From Pseudomonadota bacterium (lineage in GTDB: Bacteria; Myxococcota_A; Polyangia; Polyangiales; Polyangiaceae), in NCBI GenBank assembly GCA_023423895.1, contig JAFAER010000249.1:103847-167846 (forward strand): a DNA stretch of 64,000 bases, given 5' to 3'. This document shows, piece after piece, positions 1-7,666 of this stretch. A program made the position numbers and the translations under genes. The notes beneath the pieces are model-generated. The model had not been told where the DNA came from, searched no databases, and worked only from the letters and a program-made list of their open reading frames with translations. Every line of letters begins with the position of its first letter. Position 1 is the stretch's first letter.

Positions 1-96
1 GTCCGTCGCGTCCTCGTCCGCCTCGGAGTCGGCGACGCATCCGACGATGGTGAGCAGAGAGACGAGACCGGTCGTGAGCAAAGCGAGACGACGCAT
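1..96 (-). CDS. Lipoprotein, N-terminal fragment (runs off window)
   Basis: Only the first 32 codons lie in the window; the rest is beyond base 1. The peptide begins MRRLALLTTG, continues with a hydrophobic stretch and reaches a lipobox-like TIVGC with Cys at residue 20, followed by an acidic, low-complexity start of the mature part. This is the plan of a type II signal peptide, so the product should be an envelope lipoprotein. A GGAG ribosome binding site lies 8 bases before the ATG. Nothing in the visible part indicates function. Confidence 0.75.
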   Translation of the reverse strand, partial: MRRLALLTTGLVSLLTIVGCVADSEADEDATD

Positions 97-291
97 GGTG
101 GAAGCTCCGTTGGGGGGCGGCGCGAACGCCGCCAGCAGCCCAGCAATACGTGTTCCGATGTACGCACCTTCCCCACCAGCCTGGAAGCCCACGGAATCAC
201 CCGCCCTTCCGAAAACGTCAGGACGCGCTGCATGGACTGTCGGCGATCGCGTGGATCTCGTGAGATCCGCTACGTCGCTCGCCTGGGGACG

Positions 292-1029
292 TCAGGCCTT
301 GTCGACGTCGACGGTGACCTTGGGCGCCTCGACGTCGCCGATGAGCGGCAGAACGATGCGGAGCGAATATTTCCCCGGCGCGAGCGGGCCCGCGGGCAGT
401 CGCGGATAGCCGCGGCCCTCCCAGACCTTCGCCTTGTCCGGCGCCCACTTCGTCTTCACCGCATCCCACGCGATCTTGATGCGCGCCGTGCCGTTCTTGT
501 CGAGGGTGATCTTGGCGGCCTTCGCGTCGCGCGCCTCGGGCTTGAAGCCCTTCGGGTAGCCCGGCCACTTCGTCGAGGGCAGGTCCGCGCGCCGGCCTTT
601 TCCGTCGAGGGCCTCGATGTCGAATCGGGGAAACGGATCTCCCGTGAAATACAGCGGAAGTGGCTCGCTCGTCTTGTTCCGGAGCGTGATCTGCACGTCG
701 ATCCGACCGCCCGGCGACGTCGACGGTGTGCTCGTCGAGATCTTCACATCGAGCTTGTCCTTGATCGACGGCACGTCCGACGCGCGCGGCATCGGAACCT
801 CACAGAGCTTCAAGGTCTCCTCGAGGTTCTCGAACTCGGTCGCGCTGCAGGTGCTGCTGCCCGGGAACGGCGTGCCGCTGTTCGGCGTCGTGACCTGGCT
901 GTCGCCGTCGTCGTCGTCCCGCGGGGTCGTCGGGACGTTCTTGATCGTCCCGATCGGCTCCATCTCGAGCTTCTTGGGTTGAGGTGGCGGCGGACAGCCG
1001 ACGAGCAACGCAATGGCCGCGACCGTCAT
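292..1029 (-). CDS. Putative lipoprotein with Ig-like domain
   Basis: The 245-residue product starts with a short hydrophobic segment ending in ALLVGC (Cys 12), then a Pro-rich and Asp-rich linker. The second half reads like a beta-sandwich, with alternating strands and phrases such as VQITLRNKTSEPLPL and PLAPGKYSLRI, as in immunoglobulin-like domains that bind or modulate partners outside the cell. No catalytic motif is visible. The ATG was chosen because it overlaps the stop of a short upstream frame (TGATG). A GTG at 1110 in the same frame would give a more typical Arg-rich signal-peptide n-region and is a real alternative. Function is unknown. Confidence 0.72.
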   Translation of the reverse strand: MTVAAIALLVGCPPPPQPKKLEMEPIGTIKNVPTTPRDDDDGDSQVTTPNSGTPFPGSSTCSATEFENLEETLKLCEVPMPRASDVPSIKDKLDVKISTSTPSTSPGGRIDVQITLRNKTSEPLPLYFTGDPFPRFDIEALDGKGRRADLPSTKWPGYPKGFKPEARDAKAAKITLDKNGTARIKIAWDAVKTKWAPDKAKVWEGRGYPRLPAGPLAPGKYSLRIVLPLIGDVEAPKVTVDVDKA

Positions 1030-1262
1030 CAACCCGCACACGACTTCACGGAGGGTGGCACGCAGCCGCTCGGACGCCCGTCCACGACCGCTCGCAAGGT
1101 GGCGCGGCACGGATCCGGCGCTCGGGCCGCTTCCCGCGGGTCGATGAACCATCGTTGCCCGGGATCCTCCTGCGTCCCGTCCTTTTTCGTCCAGGTTTTT
1201 GTGCAGGCGAAGTAGAAGCGGCCCGTGACGTCCTCCCCCCCAGCGGCATCGAAGGTCAGCAC
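1029..1262 (-). CDS. Doubtful 77-residue ORF upstream of the lipoprotein
   Basis: A GTG-started frame of 77 codons with coding-like third positions (about four in five G or C) and natural composition, for example GRFYFACTKTW followed by charged turns. It ends in TGA overlapping the ATG of the next gene (TGATG), the pattern of translational coupling. Against it, its start would lie 13 bases from the divergent TolC-type gene, leaving no promoter room, and an upstream stop cuts off an equally protein-like extension. It may be a small gene, a gene remnant or a chance frame. No homology is recognised. Confidence 0.3.
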   Translation of the reverse strand: MLTFDAAGGEDVTGRFYFACTKTWTKKDGTQEDPGQRWFIDPREAARAPDPCRATLRAVVDGRPSGCVPPSVKSCAG

Positions 1263-1275
1263 GAAAGGACTTCCT

Positions 1276-2904
1276 ATGCGAAGCGTCGCGTCGATTCACG
1301 CTGAGCCCGACGTGGGCCGCGTGAGCGAGGGCGAGGGGCGTTTGCCCGCGCTCTCTTCGGGCCGCCGGCTCATCCTCGGCCCTGCCCGTCTCTTGCCTAC
1401 CAGGGCGCTCGTCGCGCTCCTCCTTACAGCTTCCACGAGCGTCGTCTCCACCGCAACGGCTCAGCCTGCCCCCGCGAAGCCACAGCCGGCCGCTCCGGCA
1501 GCGCAGCCGCAAGCCGCGCCCGCACCGGGCGCCGCCGCCCCGACGATCGGAACGGCCGCCGCCGCGGGCCCCGACATGATGGCCGCCGTCCCCGGTGGGA
1601 TCACCGCCGAGCAGGTCGCGTCCCGCGCCGCGGCAACGAGCTACCAGGCGAAGGCCGCCGAGGAGAACGCGTCCTCCGCGTCCGCGAGGTCGGACGCCGC
1701 GTGGGCGAACTACCTTCCGCGCATCGGCCTCAAGGGCAGCTACACGCGGCTCAGCGAGTTCACGCCTCCGACGCTCGGCTCGGGCAGCCTCGTCGTCACG
1801 ACGGAGCCGGCCGGGACGGTGAACCCCACCCCCACGCTCGCTGGCGGATCCCTCACGTTCCCGCTCATCTTCAATCAGTGGCTCGCGCAGGCGACGATCC
1901 TGATCCCGATCAGCGACTACTTCCTGAAGATCAACCAGGGCTACACGGCATCGACGAAGCAGGAGGAGGCCGCGCGTTACGACATCGCGACGGCTCGCGC
2001 CAAGTCGTACTCGGACGGAAAGCTGGCGTACTTCACCTGGCTCCGCACGCGCGGCGCCGTGCAGGTCGCGGAGCAGAACCTCGCCGTCGCGCAGGCCCAT
2101 CTCAAGGACGCCCAGAACCAGTTCTCCGTCGGCAATGCGTCGAAGGCAGACGTCCTCCGCGCGCAGACGCAAGTGGCGTCAGCCGAGCTGCTCGTCGAGC
2201 GCGCCAAGAGCAGCGTCGTCATCGCCGAGCGTCAGGTCCGCGTCGCGATGCACGCGACGGAGGACGAGAGGTTCGAGCCCGGCGAGTCGCTCGACGGGCC
2301 GCTGCCGCCCTCGCCCGGCAACGTCCGCTCGCTCGTCAGCGAAGCCATGACGGCGCGCCCCGAGATCAAGAGCATCGACAGGAACGCCGAGGCGACCCGC
2401 AAGCTCGCCAGCGTCCAGCGGGCGAATCGTTATCCCTCGGTCTCCGGCTTCGGTGACGTGACCTACGCGAATCCGAACCAGCGGCGATTCCCGCAGCGCA
2501 ACGAGTGGTTCCCGACGTGGGCCGTCGGCGCACAGATCACGTGGTCGCCGAACGACCTCATCACCGCTGGTCCGAACGCGGCCGACATCGAGGCACGCGC
2601 TGCCGCCCTCGACGCGCAGAAGTTCGCCGTTCGTGACGGCGTCGAGATGGAGGTCACGCAGGCGTACCAGGCCGTGGTCGAGGCCGACACCGCGATCCAG
2701 ACGACGACCCGTCAGCTCGAGAGCGCCGAGGAGGCCTACCGCGTCGCGCGCGAGCTGTTCAACGCAGGCCGCGGCACGGCGACGACCCTCATCGACGCCG
2801 AGACCGCGCTCGCCCAGACACGGTTCGAGCACCTGAACGCGAAGGTCGACGCTCGCCTCGCCCGCATCCGGCTCGAGCACGCGCTCGGGCGCGATGTGAA
2901 GTAG
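1276..2904 (+). CDS. TolC-family outer-membrane efflux protein
   Basis: The 542-residue protein has a long N-terminal leader with a hydrophobic core at about residues 44-63, then an Ala/Pro-rich linker to about 90, then two successive outer-membrane-efflux-protein (TolC/CusC) repeats at roughly 105-310 and 325-535. Long Ala/Gln/Glu-rich helices such as AEQNLAVAQAHLKDAQNQF, and the repeat-internal GNASKADVLRAQ and GRGTATTLIDAE, are family features. It should form the trimeric outer-membrane duct for RND or ABC exporters. The ATG is preceded by AAAGGA at a spacing of 6. No pump gene is adjacent; the nearest is the RND set about 26 kb away. A strong hairpin follows the stop. Confidence 0.9.
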   Translation: MRSVASIHAEPDVGRVSEGEGRLPALSSGRRLILGPARLLPTRALVALLLTASTSVVSTATAQPAPAKPQPAAPAAQPQAAPAPGAAAPTIGTAAAAGPDMMAAVPGGITAEQVASRAAATSYQAKAAEENASSASARSDAAWANYLPRIGLKGSYTRLSEFTPPTLGSGSLVVTTEPAGTVNPTPTLAGGSLTFPLIFNQWLAQATILIPISDYFLKINQGYTASTKQEEAARYDIATARAKSYSDGKLAYFTWLRTRGAVQVAEQNLAVAQAHLKDAQNQFSVGNASKADVLRAQTQVASAELLVERAKSSVVIAERQVRVAMHATEDERFEPGESLDGPLPPSPGNVRSLVSEAMTARPEIKSIDRNAEATRKLASVQRANRYPSVSGFGDVTYANPNQRRFPQRNEWFPTWAVGAQITWSPNDLITAGPNAADIEARAAALDAQKFAVRDGVEMEVTQAYQAVVEADTAIQTTTRQLESAEEAYRVARELFNAGRGTATTLIDAETALAQTRFEHLNAKVDARLARIRLEHALGRDVK

Positions 2905-2921
2905 CGCGCGAGCTGCCGCTG

Positions 2922-2956
2922 TTCGCCATGCCGGTGACTCCGCCCGGCATGGCGAA
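2922..2956 (+). terminator. Hairpin terminator after the TolC-type gene
   Basis: A perfect 13-bp stem (TTCGCCATGCCGG pairing with its complement) around a 9-base loop begins 18 bases after the stop codon. There is no T-run, as is common in high-GC genomes, so it may terminate only with Rho or act on both strands; the gene to the right converges on it. Confidence 0.75.
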
Positions 2957-3024
2957 GCAACGCCCCATGCGCGCAACAATCCGCGCGCGCCGATCCCGTG
3001 GACGGTGTTCGGCTCCGAGCCGTG

Positions 3025-3534
3025 TCAGCGCCTCCGCGGCGGCGTGAGCCGCGGCGTTCCGCAACGCACGGGATCACACGTTCGTGCTTCGACGCCGGTG
3101 ACGAGCGCCGGGACGGCGCTGACCTGGATGACGCACGTCGTGCCTTGGTGGAATCCGCAGCCGAGCAGCCCGACGATCGCCGTCTCCCCTCGCTGGACGG
3201 CCCAGTTGAGGCCCTCGGACTTCATGGTCTCGTTCACGATGACGCGCTCGCGAGCGAAGTCGACGACCGGACGGTTCTCCGGCGCGACTTCGAGCGTGTC
3301 GTAGAGCGCCTGGAGCTCCGCTTCCGAGGCCAGGAGCCGGACGCCTTCGGCGGCGCACGGAACCTCGGTATTCACCTTTCCAGGCAACGTCCGCAGCGCG
3401 AGAGCCGGCGCATCGCCGAGCCCGTGGTTCTCCGCCGTGCACGACGTATCGCCGCATCCCTGCGCTCCGGCCGTGGCCGTCACCACGGCTCCGGTGAGGA
3501 TCGCCAGCGTGACGGCTCTCCGCATCGCTCTCAT
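3025..3534 (-). CDS. Secreted Cys-rich protein of unknown function
   Basis: The 169-residue product begins MRAMRRAVTLAIL, a basic n-region and hydrophobic core, and reaches Cys 26 in AGAQGC, so it is exported as a periplasmic protein or a weak-lipobox lipoprotein. The mature part has seven cysteines, probably disulfide-bonded. The section around VVDFARERVIVNETM resembles, only loosely, PrcB-type protease-complex domains in which a strand 'DF.+...V' is typical. A second Met three codons in (3525) is an alternative start. It converges on the TolC-type gene and is divergent from the next lipoprotein. Function unassigned. Confidence 0.7.
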   Translation of the reverse strand: MRAMRRAVTLAILTGAVVTATAGAQGCGDTSCTAENHGLGDAPALALRTLPGKVNTEVPCAAEGVRLLASEAELQALYDTLEVAPENRPVVDFARERVIVNETMKSEGLNWAVQRGETAIVGLLGCGFHQGTTCVIQVSAVPALVTGVEARTCDPVRCGTPRLTPPRRR

Positions 3535-3687
3535 CGCGCGCGAGCCTAGGCGCGGAGGTCCCACGGTTCCACTAGTTCGCTCGCGGCAGAGCCTGCGCGG
3601 GCGCTGGCGTCCCACATACTTCGCGTTCTAGCGGCCCCCCTCGGCCGCTCGGGCGAGAGCCGGGCGGTGTGATATGCTGAGCTTGCT

Positions 3688-5163
3688 TTGAGGCCCTCTC
3701 GACATCTGCTGCTTGCCGCTACCGGGGCGCTCGTCGCTCTCGTCGCCTGCGCGAAGATCGCGGGCCTCGAGGACCCGGATCCGAGCGCGCGTGGCGGCGA
3801 CGGAGAAGACACCGGGACCGGGCCGCAGAGCTCGGCGCAGGTCGCCGTGTCCCCCGCGAGCGTCAGCCTCGACACGTCGTGCGCCGGCGGCGGTGATCGC
3901 GCAACGGCGCATGTCACGATCGAGAACAAGGCCTCGACCGATGCGGACTACGAGCTCGAGGTACCCGAGGGCTCTGCGTTTGCGCTCCGCGACGCCGCGG
4001 ACGCGAGCGTCGGCAAGCTCACCGGGAAGATCCCCGCCAACGGGGTCGTCCTCGTCTATCTCCGCGCGACGCCGACGCGGGCCGGCACGTTCGACGGACA
4101 GGTAATCGTGCGCGTCGGCGGGTACGCGACGCAGGTGCCCGTCAAGGTCACCGTCGACGGCGGAGCGCTCGCCATCTCGCCGAACCTCGTCGACTTCGGA
4201 GAGGTCCGCCAGCAGACGACCTCGGCCCCGCAGACGATCGAAATCGAGAACACCGGGACCAAGCCGGTGAACCTGCTCGGCCTCGCCACCGTTCCGCCGG
4301 GCGGCGCCAGCGCGGACTTCACCGTCGACCTCGGCGCGGGCTCGGTGAACATCGCACCGGGACAGAAGGCCACGGCCACCGTGACGCTGGCTCCCGGCCC
4401 CGCGGGACCGCCCGTGAGCGCCGTGCTCGAGCCGACGACGCAAGAGCCGACGTGCGGCGAGCTTCCGAAGCTGACGGTCCAGGGGACGCGCGTCAACCAG
4501 GACGTGACGGTCAACCCCGTGGCGCTCGACTTCGGCGAGGTGCCCTGCGTGTCCGCGGGCGGCGCCACGAAGACGATCACCGTCTCCAACTACGCGAACG
4601 TGGCGGCGTCGTTCACGGTGTCGGCGGCCGCTTCGGCCTGGTTCGACGTCGCCGCCGATGCTCTGACCGTTCCTCCCGCGAACGGCAGCACACCGTCGAC
4701 GCGTACGATCACCGTCACGCTGAAGCCGGTCGGACAGGGCATCGGCTCGCACGTGGATCCGATCGAGATCGACGTGACGAGCCCGAACCCCAAGAAGACG
4801 ACGGCGACGGCCACCGTGAAGAGCGTGGGCGGCATCATCGAGGCCTCGCCCCTCACTTTGAGCGGCTTCCGGCCGGACCAGTCGAAGCGGTCGTTCGCGG
4901 TGCGCAACACGGGAAACAAATACGTCTACGTCCGCCACTTCTCGACGAACGCGAACGCGTTCGTGGTGTCGGGCTCCACGGACGAGACTCCCCTGACGGC
5001 TGGCGCCATCTTGCCGGTGAGCGTCGAGGTCAACTTCGTCGCGCAGGGCAACGGCGCGCACCAGGCCGACATCATCACCGAGAAGACCGACCCGCCGATC
5101 CTCGTGCCCGCAGGCGGCAACGTCTGCAGCGCGCAGATCGTGAAGGTCAGCGGGATGCGGTGA
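3688..5163 (+). CDS. Lipoprotein with repeated ASH/Ig-like domains
   Basis: The 491-residue protein starts at TTG, because no ATG or GTG opens the frame, and begins MRPSRHLLLAATG with lipobox LVAC (Cys 21). After an acidic linker it contains about four beta-sandwich repeats of 90-110 residues. At least two have the 'P..LDFGEV' opening and 'I.I.NTG' follow-up (LVDFGEVRQQ, ALDFGEVPC) of ASPM-SPD-2-Hydin or choice-of-anchor D domains. Such repeats are scaffolds in large myxobacterial surface proteins. It should be tethered to the outer membrane. It ends 12 bases from the convergent radical SAM gene. Confidence 0.85.
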   Translation: MRPSRHLLLAATGALVALVACAKIAGLEDPDPSARGGDGEDTGTGPQSSAQVAVSPASVSLDTSCAGGGDRATAHVTIENKASTDADYELEVPEGSAFALRDAADASVGKLTGKIPANGVVLVYLRATPTRAGTFDGQVIVRVGGYATQVPVKVTVDGGALAISPNLVDFGEVRQQTTSAPQTIEIENTGTKPVNLLGLATVPPGGASADFTVDLGAGSVNIAPGQKATATVTLAPGPAGPPVSAVLEPTTQEPTCGELPKLTVQGTRVNQDVTVNPVALDFGEVPCVSAGGATKTITVSNYANVAASFTVSAAASAWFDVAADALTVPPANGSTPSTRTITVTLKPVGQGIGSHVDPIEIDVTSPNPKKTTATATVKSVGGIIEASPLTLSGFRPDQSKRSFAVRNTGNKYVYVRHFSTNANAFVVSGSTDETPLTAGAILPVSVEVNFVAQGNGAHQADIITEKTDPPILVPAGGNVCSAQIVKVSGMR

Positions 5164-5175
5164 GCGTGCGCGACG

Positions 5176-7020
5176 TCAGACGACGGTGAGTCGTTTCTTC
5201 CCGAGCGGATCTCCGAGCCCCTTGCCGCTGCCTTCGACGTCGGGCGTCTTCATCCAGCGCGGCGCGGCCTCCGAGCGAAGCGGAATGTCCTTCCACTCGG
5301 CGTAGTCGTCGGGCAGCGGGCCGGGCAACGTGGGCTGCGCGGTCCGCTCGAGGAGCTGGAAATCGTGCCGCACCGTCAGCTCGAGCGGTAGGCCGCGGCT
5401 CGGTCCGCGCTCCTTGAACCAGGCACGCGCAGCGTTCACGTTCTGGATCAGCACCCAGTGCTGGGGATCCGCCTTCGCGGCCGTCGTGAAGAGGTCCATC
5501 ATCGCGTCGAGCTCGCCACGCGCCTTCGCGAAACACGCGAGGTGGTTGTAGGCGAGACCAGGGCACGGGTACCCGAGATCGAGGGCGCGACGGACATGCC
5601 GTTCGGCGCCGTCGAGATCTCCCTCGTGATAGAGCGCTGCGCCCAGATCCATGTGCGCGGCGTGGTAGCCCTCGAGGCGTTCGAGGATCTCGCGGTACTC
5701 CTTCACGCCGTCGCGATGACCGATGCGCAGGCCGCTGTTCGCGTAGAACCACTCGTTCATCACGCGCATGTCGTCTTCTGCGGCGTCGAACGGTGTCTTC
5801 AGCTCCTGGAAGTCGCCGGTGAAGTACGCCTCGCGATCGAGCCAGCCTGCCTTCTCCGCATCGCGGAAGTCGCGTGTGCCCGGATAAACCGAGAGGCACG
5901 AGAAGACGTATTCGTGAGGCGCCGCGCGCTCGAGGAAGGCGAGCGTCTCGTGGAACGACTCCTTCGTCTCACCGCGGTTACCGAGCATCATGTAGTAGCG
6001 AACCTTGATGCCGTACTTCTTCGCGAGGTTCGTCGACTCGAGGATCTCGTCCGGCGTGATCTTCTTGTCGATGAGGTCGAGGATGCGCTGCGATCCGCTC
6101 TCGACGCCGAGCGAGAGGCGCTGACATCCGGCGAGGCGCATCTCGCGAAGGAGCTCGTCCGAGAGGAGGTCGACCCGCGTATCGCAGCTCCAGAAGAACC
6201 CGAGGTTCTTCTCGCGCATACGCTTGCAGAGCTCGAGGACGCGCTTCTTGTTCGTCGTGAAGGTGTCGTCCTTGATCTGGATCATCTTCACGGGGAGCCG
6301 CTTGCTGACGCTCTCCATGGCCTCGAGGACGTAGTCGATCGAGTTTGCTCGGAAGCCGCGGCCCCACGACGTCTCCGCTCCGCAGAACGTGCAGGCCCAC
6401 GGACAGCCGCGCGACGTCATCAAGATGTGCGTGTCGAACCAGTGATGCGGCGACGCGAGCGTGTCGAGATCGGCGACGTTCTTGCGCTCGGGAGCCGTGA
6501 CGATGCGATCGCCGTCGCGGTAGACCGTGCCGGCGATCCCCTTCGTGCTCTCCTTGCGCGAGAGGCGGTCGACGAGCTCGAGGAAAGTGAGGTCGCTCTC
6601 GCCCACGCAGACGGTGTCGATGCTCGCATGGTGGCGGAGCAGCTCCGGCCCCAGCGGCGTCGCGTGTGGACCGCCGACGACGACGTGGGCCGTCGGGTGC
6701 TTGTCCTTGATGAGATCGGCGACGAGCCGTACGCCGCGCCGGTTCGCCGTCCAGCACGACATACCCCAGACGTCCGCATCGAGCGCAGCGACGATCCCCT
6801 CGACCTTGCTCCAGGCATAGTTGGACAGGTTCAAGATCTTCACCTGATGCCCCGCGCGGAGCGCCTGCGCGCCGAGGGAGAACAGGCCGTACGGGGTCTG
6901 GTGGAAGTCGGCGTCGAGATCGCCGTCGCGGTACTCGGCCGGAGGGCCATCGTTGGCATGGCGGGCCTCGCCGGGGCCGGCGATCTTCCAGGGCGGCGGA
7001 TAGACGAGCGCGATCTTCAT
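5176..7020 (-). CDS. B12-binding radical SAM protein with TPR-like tail
   Basis: A 614-residue protein. Residues about 45-150 form a Rossmann-like cobalamin-binding domain (VVVGGPHATPLG). The radical SAM core follows, with Cys 206, Cys 210 and Cys 213 in CPWACTFC binding the 4Fe-4S cluster that cleaves S-adenosylmethionine. The last ~150 residues resemble TPR hairpins (LGAALYHEGDLDGAERHVRRA). The architecture is that of class B methyltransferases and related enzymes that modify peptides, lipids or antibiotics. No substrate peptide or biosynthetic partner is adjacent, so the substrate is unknown. The ATG was chosen at MKIALVYPPP, the usual start of the B12 domain; the open frame continues about 64 codons upstream without conserved sequence. 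Confidence 0.9.
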   Translation of the reverse strand: MKIALVYPPPWKIAGPGEARHANDGPPAEYRDGDLDADFHQTPYGLFSLGAQALRAGHQVKILNLSNYAWSKVEGIVAALDADVWGMSCWTANRRGVRLVADLIKDKHPTAHVVVGGPHATPLGPELLRHHASIDTVCVGESDLTFLELVDRLSRKESTKGIAGTVYRDGDRIVTAPERKNVADLDTLASPHHWFDTHILMTSRGCPWACTFCGAETSWGRGFRANSIDYVLEAMESVSKRLPVKMIQIKDDTFTTNKKRVLELCKRMREKNLGFFWSCDTRVDLLSDELLREMRLAGCQRLSLGVESGSQRILDLIDKKITPDEILESTNLAKKYGIKVRYYMMLGNRGETKESFHETLAFLERAAPHEYVFSCLSVYPGTRDFRDAEKAGWLDREAYFTGDFQELKTPFDAAEDDMRVMNEWFYANSGLRIGHRDGVKEYREILERLEGYHAAHMDLGAALYHEGDLDGAERHVRRALDLGYPCPGLAYNHLACFAKARGELDAMMDLFTTAAKADPQHWVLIQNVNAARAWFKERGPSRGLPLELTVRHDFQLLERTAQPTLPGPLPDDYAEWKDIPLRSEAAPRWMKTPDVEGSGKGLGDPLGKKRLTVV

Positions 7021-7310
7021 CGGGTCATGAGCCCATTCGCAGTTCGCATGGGCTGGCCCTTGATGATGGCCCAGAGCAGCGCCGCCTGCGAGCGCGTCTG
7101 TCGACAAACCGAAACGCCACCGGGCAAAGCTCCGCGACGCGGTCTCGCACGACCGAGCGACGAAGCGGATCGGCGAGGAGCCCGGCATCGGCGTCGCGAG
7201 TGCGTGAATCAAGGTCTACAGTTGCGGGCGCCCGTGCGGCGCCGGGCCTGGTTTCGCCGGTCTTCTCGCGGGTCATCCATGGGGCACACGCCTTGCTCCA
7301 GCGCGCCACC

Positions 7311-7652
7311 ATGCTTTCACTCCCCAGCTTCGTGGTCGCCGCCTCGTTCCTTGCTCTTCTTGCTGCCTGCAGCTCCAAGCCGACGGCCGAGGAGGTCGTC
7401 AATCAATCGACGCCCGCCATCTGCGAGAAGGTGAAGGAGTGCTCCGGCGAGGCCGCCTTCGCCGCGGCGTATCCCGGCGGCGTCGACGACTGCGTGACGC
7501 GAACGAAGGCCGAAGCGAAGAAGAAGTACGGCGACAAGCTCGACGCCGAATCGGTGTGCACCGACGACGAGGTCGAACGATGCCTCGAGGATCTCCGCGG
7601 AGCGGCGTGCGGAGCCGACGGCTCGCCGCCCCCGGTGCCGTGTAACTGTTGA
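7311..7652 (+). CDS. Small Cys-rich lipoprotein
   Basis: The 113-residue product has a textbook lipoprotein signal (MLSLPSFVVAASFLALLAAC, Cys 20). The short mature domain has eight further cysteines, including a C-x5-C pair near its start and a terminal CNC, which should form disulfides. The start was placed at the ATG before the signal peptide although the frame is open further upstream. It is divergent from the radical SAM gene across 290 bp and ends 14 bases before the convergent SNF2 helicase. I do not recognise a functional family. Confidence 0.8.
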   Translation: MLSLPSFVVAASFLALLAACSSKPTAEEVVNQSTPAICEKVKECSGEAAFAAAYPGGVDDCVTRTKAEAKKKYGDKLDAESVCTDDEVERCLEDLRGAACGADGSPPPVPCNC

Positions 7653-7666
7653 GCGTCGAGCGCGCG

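Noticed and set aside
1276..2904. TolC-type channel as part of the RND operon
   Set aside because: It lies 26 kb away on the other strand; a functional link is possible but not shown by position.
3628..5061. 477-codon minus-strand frame
   Set aside because: Antisense to the ASH-domain lipoprotein; composition is Arg/Asp/Gly shadow.
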